A stretch of DNA of 64,000 nucleotides from CAZKEW01 sp964580435 (GTDB lineage Bacteria; Acidobacteriota; Aminicenantia; Aminicenantales; UBA8522), in contig CAZOKP010000004.1 of the NCBI GenBank assembly GCA_964580435.1, forward strand, positions 18,248 through 82,247, read 5' to 3'. The notes beneath the pieces were generated by a model that saw only the letters and a list, made by a program, of their open reading frames with translations, searched no databases and was not told the origin of the DNA. Made by a program: the position numbers and the translations under genes. Positions 8,960-18,528 of the stretch are shown in pieces (positions within the stretch are counted from its first letter, which is position 1; every line of letters starts with the position of its first letter).

Positions 8960-10135
8960 ATGAGCCAACAAGATAGCTTCTGGAACAGGAATTTTCTTCT
9001 GGCCCTGCTCGGCTACTTTTTCCTGTTTATGAGCGTCAGCCTGTTCTTCATTTTCCCGCTCTTTTTGAAGCAGTTTAATCCGTCCGAGAGCCGCGTCGGT
9101 CTGATCATGGGGATTTTCAGCTTGATGGCCATATTTATCCGCCCCTTTTTTGGACGATTGATTGATGTCCGTGGCAGAAAACAGGTCTCGCTCCTCGGCA
9201 TCGGGCTGATGTTCCTCGTTTTGCCGCTCTTCCATTTTATCAAGGACGCCGGCCTCTATCCGATCATTCTGAGGGCCCTCGCCGGTCTCGGTTGGGGAAT
9301 CAGCATGACCGCTACGATTACCATCTGTTCAGATCTCGCACCGGTCGAGAAACTGGCCCATTCGATGGGCATTGTGGGAGTGGCCGGCCTCATATCCAGC
9401 GCTTTAGGTCCGGTGATTGCTGAAGAAATTGTGAACCGGTTTGGCTTCCCGGGCCTTTTTCTGGCGAGTTCGGTCTTTCTCGCGGCGGCATTCTTATGCA
9501 TCCTGGCGACAAGAGAAGCGGCCAGGCCTTGTCTCCCTGAAGAAAAATCCAAGGTTGATGTTCTTAAGAGCCTTTCCCTGTTTACTCTTTTGCTCATCGG
9601 TTCCCTTCCAGTTTTTCACGGCGCCGTGAGGAGCGCGGTTGTCTATTTCATCGCTTTGTTCGCGCGGTCCATTTCAATACATAGAATCGGCCCGTTTTTT
9701 GTGACTTTTTCTGCCGCCGCCATCATGACGCGCCTATGGATAGGGGACATCTCCGACCGCTACGGCCGCAAACAGGTCATCTTCCCTTCGGCAATAATCA
9801 TCAGCCTGAATTGCGTCTTGATCTCCCAGGTCCGCAACCCCTGGATGTTTCTTCTGGCAGGGTTTATCGGCGGGTTCGGGCAGGGGTTGATTTTTCCTGC
9901 GCTCAGCACTTATATCATCGATATCCTCGGCCGCGAGAACAAGGGCTTCGCCCTCAGCCTCTACCTTTCCCTTTTTGACGTGGGCATGGGCTTGGGATCG
10001 CCTTTCTTCGGCTGGATATCCGACCTTTTCGGCTACCGCAGGATGTATCTCTTTGCCGGGGCATTCCTCTTTCTCTTCAGCATTCTCTTCACCCTCAAAG
10101 CACCCGCTCTGAAGGGCGCTCAGACTCCCAAATAG
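8960..10135 (+). CDS. Major facilitator superfamily transporter
   Basis: The 391-residue polytopic protein has about 12 hydrophobic segments. The loop between segments 2 and 3 carries RLIDVRGRKQ, and an equivalent DRYGRKQ follows segment 8; both are MFS motif A. Length is typical of 12-TM drug or metabolite efflux members. It sits at the end of the kinase-hydrolase gene run, which suggests export or uptake of a compound handled by those hydrolases; this is inference. The next gene is convergent and its stop lies 53 bp away, with no clear terminator hairpin between them. Confidence 0.88.
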   Translation: MSQQDSFWNRNFLLALLGYFFLFMSVSLFFIFPLFLKQFNPSESRVGLIMGIFSLMAIFIRPFFGRLIDVRGRKQVSLLGIGLMFLVLPLFHFIKDAGLYPIILRALAGLGWGISMTATITICSDLAPVEKLAHSMGIVGVAGLISSALGPVIAEEIVNRFGFPGLFLASSVFLAAAFLCILATREAARPCLPEEKSKVDVLKSLSLFTLLLIGSLPVFHGAVRSAVVYFIALFARSISIHRIGPFFVTFSAAAIMTRLWIGDISDRYGRKQVIFPSAIIISLNCVLISQVRNPWMFLLAGFIGGFGQGLIFPALSTYIIDILGRENKGFALSLYLSLFDVGMGLGSPFFGWISDLFGYRRMYLFAGAFLFLFSILFTLKAPALKGAQTPK

Positions 10136-10188
10136 AAGTTATGTCTGCGGGATGTTTGCTGGAGGGGCCCAGAGAAAATACTGATCCT

Positions 10189-12915
10189 TTAGAAAATCAG
10201 CCTGATTCCGACTCTGGCCTGGCGCGGATTAACCAGGCTGTAGAGCTCATGCCCATCTGTGGAGGGATAAGCCCCCGGGATCCAGTCGTAGCCGATGAGC
10301 GTGCCCCAGCTGGTTATGGTGTTGTCATTGAAGACGTTGAAGACGTCGACGAGCAAACCGAGATGGTACTTGTTAGCCAGGGTGAAAACCTTCTCCAGCC
10401 TGAGGTCAAGAAGATTCGCCATCTGGTAATGATTGGAACCCCTGGGCTCTGTGAAGAAAGTGACCGTTCCCTGGTTGAGTCTCTCTGTCCTGTATCGTGT
10501 CGTCCAGGTATTTCCCGAAATCCCGTGGTAATAGGCGCTGAGGGAGATGCCAAACGGCAAGACGTAGGTGCCCTGAATTTTAATCTGGCTGGTGGGGTCA
10601 TAGGTCGGGTGGCCGTCGGCGTTGATCCAAAAGTTTGGGTCGGAAGTATTGAGGTCGTCGCGGCCGTTCCAGCCGATATCATTAGCAAACTGGTTATCCA
10701 TAGTCCCACTGGCCTGGGAATAAACGTAGGATAGGATCAGCTGCCATTTGTTGGAGAAGCGCTTGTTGAAGAGGAATTCAATGGCCCAGTACTTGCGGTA
10801 AGGATTGTCGAGGATATAGGGCTGCTCCTTTTTGAGGTTGGCGATGATGTATTCATGGGTGTCGACAGTCGCGAATGTCCGTTGATAAACCTCGTAAGTT
10901 TTCTCCAAGTCGGGGACGTCAACGGAGTAAGGCTCGTAGTCGGCCCGGAGGTCATACAGGCCGATGATATCATTCCATTCTCGGTTGATGTAGGTGATTC
11001 CCAAAGAGGCATCCTTAAACAGCTCTCTTTCGATCCCGATCATGAATTGGGTCATGTAGGGCAGCTTGATATCATAGGCCAGCTGGTAAAGGCCTTGGGG
11101 CGTGGTGCGTGTGAATTCGATATACTCCTGCAATTCGCTATCCCAATAGTAGCCAATGTAGTCACTGAATGCCGCGGGAGGATTCAGCCTGTCAAATAGA
11201 GTGGTATACATGCCTTCCGCATACTGGCCGTAATGAGCTTTGAGGACCGTGCTCTTGTCGCCGAGGAGGTCGACCGTGAAACCTATGCGTGGGTCCAGCC
11301 GGAATGTGTTAAAGACCGCGCCATCGACTTCCTGGACCTTACCCCAGTTCTGGCTGAGCCGGAGTCCGGCGTTGATGTTGAACCGTGGGGTGATCTGCCA
11401 GGAATCTTGGGCAAAGGCATCGACCCGCGTGAAGGAGGAGTTGAGGTCGTAGCCGACATACTGGTAGGCGAGATACGGCTCGTTGTAATAATCAAAATAA
11501 TAGATATTCGCGGGGCCGGTATAGCCAAATTGGTTTCTGACAGAGGCGTGTTCGATCTCCACGCCAAATTTGAAATCGTGATCGCCGGCGATGAAATCCT
11601 CGGCATAATGGCTGAAGGAGGCATTGGCCTGGAGCCGGCTCCGGTCATTATTACTGAAATACCCGGCGCTCTCCGTCAGCTCATTTGTGCCGTAATCAAA
11701 ATGGCCGGAGACGTTTCCGGCTTTCGGTTCGAGGTGAAGATATCCCCAGAAGTAGGCGAGTTGGAGGTTGAAGAAGCTCTCGGAGCTGAACATATGAGTC
11801 AGACTGAAATTCCCGATCACCTCGGGGGCTTTTTGGTCGAGGGTCGCCATGGGCGAGATGGCCGCGCCGGCCCCCCGGTTCGTCCCGTTGATGGCGTCAG
11901 CCTCGAGTGAGACGTTCATGCTGGTGTTGGGCGAAAACTGTGCGGTGAGCTTTCCAAAGAACCTGGGCTGAACATAGTTGATGGGCTCCGGAAAATCTGT
12001 GGGATAATCCCAATCTTCATTCCACTGCAGCCCGGAATAGAACCACAGCTTGTCCGTTTTTAAGGGGCCACCGATTTGGGCGTTGATGTCGACCGATTGG
12101 GTCATGGGAGAGGTGAGCCCCGGAAAATCATCGAAATAAGCGGCCTGGTTCGTTGTTCGCCAAAAGCCCTTCGGTTTCCCTTGAAAATCAAACTCGACCT
12201 GACCGTGGTATTCGTTCCCACCGGATTTGGTAATGAGGTTGAAGACGACGCCGGTGAAATTCCCGTATTCAGCCGGCAAGCCGACGCCCATAACCTTGGC
12301 TTCTCCGATGATATTATGATCTAGGTAGACCCAGACCGCTCCGGAATCCGGGTCGGATACATTGGCCCCGTCCAGCATCCAGGCGATTCCGGTTTCGCTC
12401 GATGCTCCGTAGGCCGTTCCGTCATTGACGCCGGGGGCCAGGTTGACGATGTCCGGAGTGAGCTGACTGTAGGGAATGTTCCTCAGGAACTCGTTCGGGA
12501 GAGTAATGGAGGCGGTTTCCGTGGACGCCGTGTCGATCGTGGGCGGCCGGGAAATGACGGTTGTTTCTTCCTTGGCAGTCTTGAGTTTCATGCCGAAATC
12601 GACCGTCAGCCGCGCGGTCGTGGTCAAGCGGATATTTTCCCAGATGACCGTGGCAAAATCCTGGTGTTCGGCCTTAACCGTGTATTGACCCGGAGGAAGA
12701 GCGGAGAATCTGTAGGAGCCGTCGCCTCCGGAGACGACGGTGCGGACGCCCATCAGACTGGGACTTGATACTGTAATGGTCACGCCCCGAAGAGCGTTTC
12801 CTTGCGGGTTGTAAACCGTGCCGCCGATGGCGCCCGTTTCCTTGGACTGGGAGTAGAGGGCCGGTGAAAATATAAGAAGCCATACCAGAAATGTCAGAAT
12901 GGACCGCGTTTTCAT
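10189..12915 (-). CDS. Oar-like TonB-dependent outer-membrane receptor
   Basis: The start is set at the ATG preceded by GGAGGAAAA, giving 908 residues; a longer frame to 13011 lacks a ribosome site and would bury the signal peptide. Residues 1-24 form a signal peptide ending near ALYSQS. A carboxypeptidase-regulatory-like beta-sandwich follows (GAIGGTVYNPQGNAL, about 28-110), then a plug domain (about 125-225) and a long beta barrel. The last residue is Phe (RLIF), the usual outer-membrane assembly signal. The family moves large substrates, peptides or glycans, across the outer membrane using TonB energy. No SusD partner is adjacent, so it is Oar/CarbopepD-type and not a SusCD pair. It is divergent from the DUF362 gene. 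Confidence 0.9.
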   Translation of the reverse strand: MKTRSILTFLVWLLIFSPALYSQSKETGAIGGTVYNPQGNALRGVTITVSSPSLMGVRTVVSGGDGSYRFSALPPGQYTVKAEHQDFATVIWENIRLTTTARLTVDFGMKLKTAKEETTVISRPPTIDTASTETASITLPNEFLRNIPYSQLTPDIVNLAPGVNDGTAYGASSETGIAWMLDGANVSDPDSGAVWVYLDHNIIGEAKVMGVGLPAEYGNFTGVVFNLITKSGGNEYHGQVEFDFQGKPKGFWRTTNQAAYFDDFPGLTSPMTQSVDINAQIGGPLKTDKLWFYSGLQWNEDWDYPTDFPEPINYVQPRFFGKLTAQFSPNTSMNVSLEADAINGTNRGAGAAISPMATLDQKAPEVIGNFSLTHMFSSESFFNLQLAYFWGYLHLEPKAGNVSGHFDYGTNELTESAGYFSNNDRSRLQANASFSHYAEDFIAGDHDFKFGVEIEHASVRNQFGYTGPANIYYFDYYNEPYLAYQYVGYDLNSSFTRVDAFAQDSWQITPRFNINAGLRLSQNWGKVQEVDGAVFNTFRLDPRIGFTVDLLGDKSTVLKAHYGQYAEGMYTTLFDRLNPPAAFSDYIGYYWDSELQEYIEFTRTTPQGLYQLAYDIKLPYMTQFMIGIERELFKDASLGITYINREWNDIIGLYDLRADYEPYSVDVPDLEKTYEVYQRTFATVDTHEYIIANLKKEQPYILDNPYRKYWAIEFLFNKRFSNKWQLILSYVYSQASGTMDNQFANDIGWNGRDDLNTSDPNFWINADGHPTYDPTSQIKIQGTYVLPFGISLSAYYHGISGNTWTTRYRTERLNQGTVTFFTEPRGSNHYQMANLLDLRLEKVFTLANKYHLGLLVDVFNVFNDNTITSWGTLIGYDWIPGAYPSTDGHELYSLVNPRQARVGIRLIF

Positions 12916-12982
12916 TTTTCCTCCACGACCAGGTTTTCTGCACACCCTAATGTTCTGGATCAATCTCTTTGGCTGGCGCAAA

Positions 12983-13033
12983 ATTATAGTCAATAAAAAA
13001 GGATTTTGCAATCCTTGGCCGACATGATAGAAT
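12983..13033. promoter_or_regulatory. Divergent sigma70-like promoters sharing one -35 hexamer
   Basis: On the minus strand, TTGCAA (13011-13006), a 17-bp spacer and TATAAT (12988-12983) point to the TonB receptor. On the plus strand the same self-complementary TTGCAA (13006-13011), a 16-bp spacer and TAGAAT (13028-13033, with TG one base upstream) point to the DUF362 gene. The shared hexamer lies within a 7-bp inverted repeat, AAGGATT-TTGC-AATCCTT (12999-13016). The two promoters should not be occupied at once. Confidence 0.65.
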
Positions 13034-13058
13034 GCCCAACTTAGGGAAGGGAAAGAGT

Positions 13059-14060
13059 ATGAACAAGAAATATAATTCCCCTATCAAGCGCCGCGATTTT
13101 ATCAAGACTTCGGTGACCGGGCTAGCTGTGTTGCCCGCGCTGCGGATCGGTCGGCTCGGGCCGGAGAGTGCGGAGAACAAAACCAGGGTCGCGCTCGTCA
13201 AGACGCAAGGCCGAAAAACTGGCGTAAAAGAGGTCCTGCGGCTTCTGGACATTCCCCCGATGACAGGCAAAAAAATATTCATCAAACCAAACTTTAATAC
13301 GGCTGAGCCTTTTCCTGCCTCAACCCATAACGACACTCTCGCTGCGCTGGTCCAGGGAATCAAGGACGGCGGAGCAGCCGCCATAACGGTCGGGGAGAGG
13401 AGCGGCCCGCCCCCCACGATTAAAGTCCTTGAGGAAAAAGGGATCTCGGATCTGGCCAAAGAACTCGGGTTTGAGATCATAAATTTTGAGGACCTTAAGG
13501 ACTCAGACTGGGTTCATTGCAACCCTCCGGGGAATCACTGGTCGGAGGGTTTCTATATCCCCAGGCCTGTCGCCGAGGCAGAATACCTTATTTCCACATG
13601 CTGTTTGAAGACCCACCAATATGGCGGAGTCTTCACTCTCTCGCTTAAATTGTCTGTCGGCGTGACGCCCAAAAAGCTGATGGGCGAGCTCCACCGTTCG
13701 CCAAACCAGAGAAAAATGATCGCTGAGATCAATGCCGCCTATACGCCCCGGTTAATCGTTATGGATGGACTCGAGGCTTTTGTCGACGGCGGCCCCTCTG
13801 CGGGCAAGAAGGCTCAGGCTGACGTTTTCATCGGCGGCACCGACCGCATCGCTGTTGATGCTGTGGGCGTGGCCATCCTGAAAGAGCTCGGCTCGAATGA
13901 CGCCATCATGAACACGAGGATTTTCGACCAGGAGCAAATTAAAAGAGCGGTTGAGCTCGGGCTGGGAATATCAGGTCCGCAGGGGATCGAGTTCGTTGCT
14001 CCCGACGCGCCCAGCCGGATGTATGCCGAAAAGCTGAAGTCGATCCTGGCCGAAGGTTAA
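13059..14060 (+). CDS. Tat-exported DUF362 domain protein
   Basis: The start is the ATG at 13059, after GGGAAGGGAAAGAGT; an upstream in-frame ATG at 13032 overlaps the predicted -10 box. The 333-residue protein opens with a twin-arginine signal, KRRDFIKTSVTGLAVLPAL, which indicates folded export. The rest matches DUF362 (IKPNFNTAEPFPASTHND, LISTCCLKTHQYGG, VMDGLEAFVDGGP). DUF362 proteins are often associated with iron-sulfur or electron-transfer chemistry, but no CxxC cluster motif is seen here and the reaction is unknown. A nitroreductase follows 5 bp later, consistent with an exported redox pair. Confidence 0.85.
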   Translation: MNKKYNSPIKRRDFIKTSVTGLAVLPALRIGRLGPESAENKTRVALVKTQGRKTGVKEVLRLLDIPPMTGKKIFIKPNFNTAEPFPASTHNDTLAALVQGIKDGGAAAITVGERSGPPPTIKVLEEKGISDLAKELGFEIINFEDLKDSDWVHCNPPGNHWSEGFYIPRPVAEAEYLISTCCLKTHQYGGVFTLSLKLSVGVTPKKLMGELHRSPNQRKMIAEINAAYTPRLIVMDGLEAFVDGGPSAGKKAQADVFIGGTDRIAVDAVGVAILKELGSNDAIMNTRIFDQEQIKRAVELGLGISGPQGIEFVAPDAPSRMYAEKLKSILAEG

Positions 14061-14065
14061 TTCTC

Positions 14066-14641
14066 GTGGATTTTTATGACATCATCCTGACACGGCGGAC
14101 CATCCGTCAATTCAAACCTCTTCCTGTCGCTCCGTCTCTTCTCGAAAAACTGGTCAACGCGGCCAGACTCGCTCCCTCCGCCGGAAATCTGCAGCCTCTG
14201 GAGTTTGTGATCGTTGATGACGGGGAGGTCCGGAAAAGGGTCTTCTCCTGCCTACGCTGGGCCGGTTATATTGCCCCGGACGGAAACCCTCAACCCGGGA
14301 ATGAACCCATGGCCTATATTGTGACCTTGGTCAACACAACCGTGAAGAAAAAAGGCTCTGAATATGACGTTGGGGCCGCCATGGAAAACATGATTCTGGC
14401 TGCATGGAAAGAAGGATTGGGGAGCTGCTGGATTATCTCGGTCCAGAAGGAAAAAATTGCCGAAATCTTGAGGATTCCCGAAGGTTATAAAGTGGATTCT
14501 GTCCTTGCCCTCGGCTATCCCGCTGAGAATCCCGTGGTTGAAGAGCTAAAAGACTCGGTAAGATATTGGAAAGACAAGGAGGCCGTCCTTCACGTTCCCA
14601 AGCGAAATCTCAAAGACATCATTCACCTCAATAAGTTTTAG
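14066..14641 (+). CDS. Nitroreductase-family flavoprotein
   Basis: The 191 residues start at GTG 14066, five bases after the preceding stop. The N-terminal RRTIRQFKPLPV, the central ARLAPSAGNLQP and the later GAAMENMILAAWKEGLGSCWI are typical of FMN-dependent nitroreductases. ALGYPAE near the C-terminus is also typical. Such enzymes reduce nitro compounds, quinones, flavins or enones with NAD(P)H, and the substrate is not predictable. The close link to the DUF362 gene suggests a common operon. It is convergent with pmbA, 3 bp away, with no room for a separate terminator. Confidence 0.88.
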   Translation: MDFYDIILTRRTIRQFKPLPVAPSLLEKLVNAARLAPSAGNLQPLEFVIVDDGEVRKRVFSCLRWAGYIAPDGNPQPGNEPMAYIVTLVNTTVKKKGSEYDVGAAMENMILAAWKEGLGSCWIISVQKEKIAEILRIPEGYKVDSVLALGYPAENPVVEELKDSVRYWKDKEAVLHVPKRNLKDIIHLNKF

Positions 14642-14644
14642 GCG

Positions 14645-15991
14645 TCATTCTCCGGCAACGGTAAGCTCTCCTATCTTGATCGTGGGACCGCAGACAGGTC
14701 CGCGAAACTCGAGGTCATTCCCGACCATCTCGACCTGGTTCAGGATTTTTTCCAGGTTTCCGGATATGGTGACCTCGGAGACAGGATAGGCGACCTCGCC
14801 GTCCTCGATCCATAATCCAAAAGCCCCCCGCGAGATATCCCCGTTCACGGAATTGAGACCGTGGCCGATCGTCCGGATAAGGACGAAGCCTTTCTTGGTC
14901 GAGGAGATGATGTCTTGAGGAGGCGATGAGCCGCGGACAAGATAGAAGTTGTTCGGGCTGACGCCGGTGCCGTCCGCGTTTCCCGTGGACTGAAGCTTCA
15001 GCTTGCGGGCGGCATAAGTGTTGCAGACGTAGCTTCGGAGCACGCCTTTCTCGACGATCGTGGTTCTCCGGCAGGGCACGCCTTCACTGTCGAACGGTCT
15101 CGAGCCGAGCTTTCCAGGCATCAGGCCATCGTCAATGACCGTGATTTTATCATTCCCGATCCTCTGACCAAGCCTGTCGGCGAGAAAAGAGACTTTTTGG
15201 TAGACGGCCACGCCCGAGGCACAGGCGAACAAGAAGCCCAAAAGCCAAGCTGTCATGGGCGGCTCAAAGATGACGGGCACCGTCTGGGTTTGGATCTTCC
15301 GCGGGTTGAGCTGCCGGACCGTCCTCTCGACCGCCTTTTTTGCGATCGTCTCCGGGGATTCCAGGTTGTTAAAGAACCTTTCCGTGGAAAACCAATAATC
15401 CTCGACTTTATCGTCTGTGCCGCCGGCCTGGAGCCCGACGCTCAGACTGCAGAACGTTTGGTCATAGGACCCGCTCAACCCCTTGGAATTGGCCAGGATC
15501 GTCGTGAACTCGTTCGTCACAAAACTTGCGCCATGCGAGTTAGTGATCCTTTTATCCGCGAGGGCAATCCGCTCTGTCTCGAGGGCAAGAGAGATTTTTT
15601 TGGCGGCCTCGAGCTCTTTTATTCTGGGGTCAAAGAGGTTCAGGGACGAGATATCGATGCCTTCTGTTGTTGGGGGAGGAAGACCGGCGCACACATCGCG
15701 GCTGCCGAACGCCGCCCTCTGGATGGCGCTCCGGACCAAATGCCTGAGCGTTTCTTTGGTGAGGTCGGAAGAGCTCGCGTAGGCCGTTTTCATGTCTTTT
15801 ATAACTTTAAGGCCAAGATGTCTTGAGCCGGCTTCGACAAGGTTTTCGATCTTGCCGAGCCTGATATCAACGCCGAATTCGGAGCCGTCGCCGATCGTGA
15901 TTTCAGCTTCATCCGCTCCGCTTGACCTGGCGAAGACGACAAGACTTTCCGCCAGCCCACGGAGCTCAGCCGCCTGAGGATTTCCTTTCAT
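14645..15991 (-). CDS. pmbA: PmbA/TldE-type metalloprotease subunit
   Basis: The 448-residue protein is of the TldD/PmbA family and lacks the HExxxH zinc motif, as expected for the TldE/PmbA partner. Family phrases include SNGKGLSG-like text (NSKGLSGSYDQTF), NSVNGDISRGAFGLWIEDGEVAYPVSE and the C-terminal EMVGNDLEFRG. In characterised systems TldD and TldE form a heterodimer that degrades unfolded peptides and processes some peptide natural products. Its start overlaps the tldD stop by 4 bp (ATGA), indicating translational coupling. Confidence 0.9.
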   Translation of the reverse strand: MKGNPQAAELRGLAESLVVFARSSGADEAEITIGDGSEFGVDIRLGKIENLVEAGSRHLGLKVIKDMKTAYASSSDLTKETLRHLVRSAIQRAAFGSRDVCAGLPPPTTEGIDISSLNLFDPRIKELEAAKKISLALETERIALADKRITNSHGASFVTNEFTTILANSKGLSGSYDQTFCSLSVGLQAGGTDDKVEDYWFSTERFFNNLESPETIAKKAVERTVRQLNPRKIQTQTVPVIFEPPMTAWLLGFLFACASGVAVYQKVSFLADRLGQRIGNDKITVIDDGLMPGKLGSRPFDSEGVPCRRTTIVEKGVLRSYVCNTYAARKLKLQSTGNADGTGVSPNNFYLVRGSSPPQDIISSTKKGFVLIRTIGHGLNSVNGDISRGAFGLWIEDGEVAYPVSEVTISGNLEKILNQVEMVGNDLEFRGPVCGPTIKIGELTVAGE

Positions 15992-17403
15992 GCCCGGCCT
16001 CCCACCGTCATCAGCGAAATCTTGATCGTCGGACAGCCGTCTGACACCGGGACTTCTTGTCCTTCCTTGCCGCAGGTCCCTGTCTGCAGGCCGAAGGCGA
16101 GGTCAGACCCAACCATCTCAATCTTACGGAGGATGTCGATGTTCGACCCGATGAGGGTGGCCTGTTTTATGGGAGCCGTCAGCCGGCCGCCTTCGATGAG
16201 GTAGCCGGAGCTTATGGTGAAAGTGAATTTTCCCGAGTCTTCGACCTGCCCGCCCTCGAATTGCTCCGTATAGATTCCTTTGCGCACGGACTTGAGGATC
16301 TCCTCGGGGTCGCTCTGACCTCTTTCGACATAGGTGTTGGACATCCGCGGAATGGGAGGACAGCTGTAATCCTGACGCCGGCCATGTCCGGTCAAAGGCA
16401 GGTTCATCAGCCGAGCCGATAGCCTGTCCTGGAGATAGGAGGTCACGACGCCCCTGTCGACGAGGAGTGTCCTTTGGGGAACGGTGCCTTCATCATCGAT
16501 GTTGTAGGAGCCCCGGAATGAGGGAATGGTTGGGTCGTCATAGATGGTCACGAGCGGAGCCCCGACTTTTTTACCCATCTTGTCCCAAAAGATCGAGGTC
16601 TTTTTCCGGTTGAAGTCGGCTTCGAGGAGATGGCCGACAGCTTCATGGACGAGGACGCCGCTGTGCCCCGGCGCAAGGACGACGGGCATTTCTCCTGCGG
16701 GCGGGTCGACCGCTTCGAGAAGCTTCAAGGCTTCCTCAGCTGCCTCCTGGCCTATCTGCTTGGGCGGACGGACTTGACTGAAGTATTCGAGACCGATCCT
16801 TCCGCCTCCTCCAGAAAAACCGAATTCCTTTCGGTTTTTCTTTTCGGCGACGGCATAACAGGCCAGCTTCGCCTGAGGCCTGGCATCCTCGGCGACTAGG
16901 CCTTCGGAGTTTATGATGGAAACATATTGGACCTGGTCCTGGAACAAGGCCTTAACCTTTTTGATTTTGGGATCGCTGCGCTGGCAGGCGAGGTAGGCCT
17001 CTTGGACGAGGTCGATCTTTTTTCTCAACTCCGTCAGATGGAGCGGGGCATCTGCCGTATAAACGCTCGCCTTTGGCTGAACTCTTTTGAATCGAGGGAG
17101 ATTTCCCGCGGCCTTCCCTGAAGCGATAGTTGCAGCAGAGCGGGCGGCCTTCTTGATTTTTTCGAGGGAGAGGTCGTTGGTATATCCGTATCCCGTCATG
17201 TCGCCGGAAAGAACACGGATTCCCAGCCCGAGGCCGATGCTTTCCGCGGTCTCTTTGATGATGTCCTCCTCCATGTTGATGAAGCTGTAGATCCTGTATT
17301 CAAGATAGGCCTCGGCGAAATCTCCTCCCCTGGACAGTGCGACATTGAGGATTTTCTTGAGTTCTGCTCGCGAGAGGTGGAAGTGGTCTTCAAAGGCGAT
17401 CAT
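15988..17403 (-). CDS. tldD: TldD zinc metalloprotease subunit
   Basis: The 471 residues carry HEAVGH near residue 260, the HExxxH zinc motif of TldD, within GHSGVLVHEAVGHLLEADF. Flanking family signatures are DDEGTVPQRTLLVDRGVVTSYL, RQDYSCPPIPRMSNTYVE and the C-terminal EMVGSDLAFGLQTGTCGK. It should form the catalytic half of a TldD/TldE complex with the overlapping downstream gene. The start overlaps the end of the upstream flippase-like gene by 14 bp, so the three genes appear to be cotranscribed. No precursor peptide gene is visible nearby, so housekeeping proteolysis is the simplest role. Confidence 0.93.
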   Translation of the reverse strand: MIAFEDHFHLSRAELKKILNVALSRGGDFAEAYLEYRIYSFINMEEDIIKETAESIGLGLGIRVLSGDMTGYGYTNDLSLEKIKKAARSAATIASGKAAGNLPRFKRVQPKASVYTADAPLHLTELRKKIDLVQEAYLACQRSDPKIKKVKALFQDQVQYVSIINSEGLVAEDARPQAKLACYAVAEKKNRKEFGFSGGGGRIGLEYFSQVRPPKQIGQEAAEEALKLLEAVDPPAGEMPVVLAPGHSGVLVHEAVGHLLEADFNRKKTSIFWDKMGKKVGAPLVTIYDDPTIPSFRGSYNIDDEGTVPQRTLLVDRGVVTSYLQDRLSARLMNLPLTGHGRRQDYSCPPIPRMSNTYVERGQSDPEEILKSVRKGIYTEQFEGGQVEDSGKFTFTISSGYLIEGGRLTAPIKQATLIGSNIDILRKIEMVGSDLAFGLQTGTCGKEGQEVPVSDGCPTIKISLMTVGGRA

Positions 17404-18421
17404 TTTTATCTCGCGATTTTTTTAGGTAGGGCCAGGCCAGGATCAGGATGCTGGCGATCCCCAGCGAATATTCGAAGGTGTTGGTCAGGAGATGAACGCC
17501 AATGCCCGAGACTATAGCCAGGCGGGGGTCGAAATTCATAAGCCCGAACGTCAGGGCCCAGGCCGACTCCCATGTCCCGAATCCGGCCAGTCCTTTGACC
17601 GGCAGGGCCGAGGTCAGCTCCGCCCCGCTTATGCCCAGGATGAATTTCCAGAAGCTCAGCGCCTCAAGGGTGAAACCGTGGCTCCGGAGGAGGGAGAAGA
17701 ACAGGGCATAAACAGAGATATACTTGGCCAGGCGGATGAAAAGAGAGAGAAGAAAAATCGGAAAATAGATCTTTCTTTGATGGATCTCGGAGAGGGCGTC
17801 AATGGTCAACTGGAATTTCTCCACCGAGAGCCGGGCGAATTTTTTATGTTCGCTCTTCAACGCTATCAAAGCGCGCCTGTAGATCTTCAGAACCCATCGG
17901 GAAAGAGGAATGATCTTCCAGACGATGGCGAAAGTAAGCACAAAAAAGGCGAGAGAAATCAGGAGCAGCGCGGGTGTAGATATGCTTGTCGTTCCTAAAC
18001 CGACGACGATCACAGCCGTGATCAAGAACGGGCTCAAAGTCAGGAAGTCGAAAAAGAACGCCAGGACAAAACTGGACGTGGCGGTCTCGAAAGGAAAACC
18101 TAGCCTCTTGTTAAGGACGTAGATATAGGAGAGCGAACCGAGCCGGGCAGGGAGGAGGTCAATAAGGCTGTTCCTAATAAATGTCACCAAAAACATGTTC
18201 CCCCAGCTTATGGGCCGAGGTCGAAGGAGCATCTTGTAGCGCCAGGCGCGAAGCCAAGCTCCGATGAGGGCAATGCCCATGTATGCGAGTAGTGCCGGGA
18301 CGTAAATTCGTTGGAGCGTCCGGACGACATCTTCTGTTTTGATTTGAGAGAATAAGAGCCAAAGCAGGACAACGGAGATCGCCGCGGAGAGGAATATATA
18401 GATGATCTTGTTCTTAAACAT
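17390..18421 (-). CDS. Flippase-like (LPG synthase TM/UPF0104) integral membrane protein
   Basis: The 343-residue protein begins MFKNKIIYIFLSAAIS and has about 8 hydrophobic segments with the AglD/UPF0104/LPG_synthase_TM pattern: a GAWLRAWRYKMLL loop, RNSLIDLLPARLGSLSY, and late LPVKGLAGFGTWESAW. Relatives flip or transfer lipid-linked precursors in the inner membrane. There is no C-terminal lysyltransferase domain, so it is the flippase-like half only. The start follows family alignment; in-frame upstream starts at 18466 (ATG after AGGA) and 18490 are possible. It leads the tldD-pmbA genes, which it overlaps. Confidence 0.8.
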   Translation of the reverse strand: MFKNKIIYIFLSAAISVVLLWLLFSQIKTEDVVRTLQRIYVPALLAYMGIALIGAWLRAWRYKMLLRPRPISWGNMFLVTFIRNSLIDLLPARLGSLSYIYVLNKRLGFPFETATSSFVLAFFFDFLTLSPFLITAVIVVGLGTTSISTPALLLISLAFFVLTFAIVWKIIPLSRWVLKIYRRALIALKSEHKKFARLSVEKFQLTIDALSEIHQRKIYFPIFLLSLFIRLAKYISVYALFFSLLRSHGFTLEALSFWKFILGISGAELTSALPVKGLAGFGTWESAWALTFGLMNFDPRLAIVSGIGVHLLTNTFEYSLGIASILILAWPYLKKSRDKNDRL

Positions 18422-18528
18422 CCGGGTATATTCTAGTTCTCCCCGGCCGATTGTCAAATTCATCATAATGGATCCTGTCGATGCGTCCATTTCATTTAGT
18501 TCGCTTTAAACATGCTCCCGGGTTCTGA

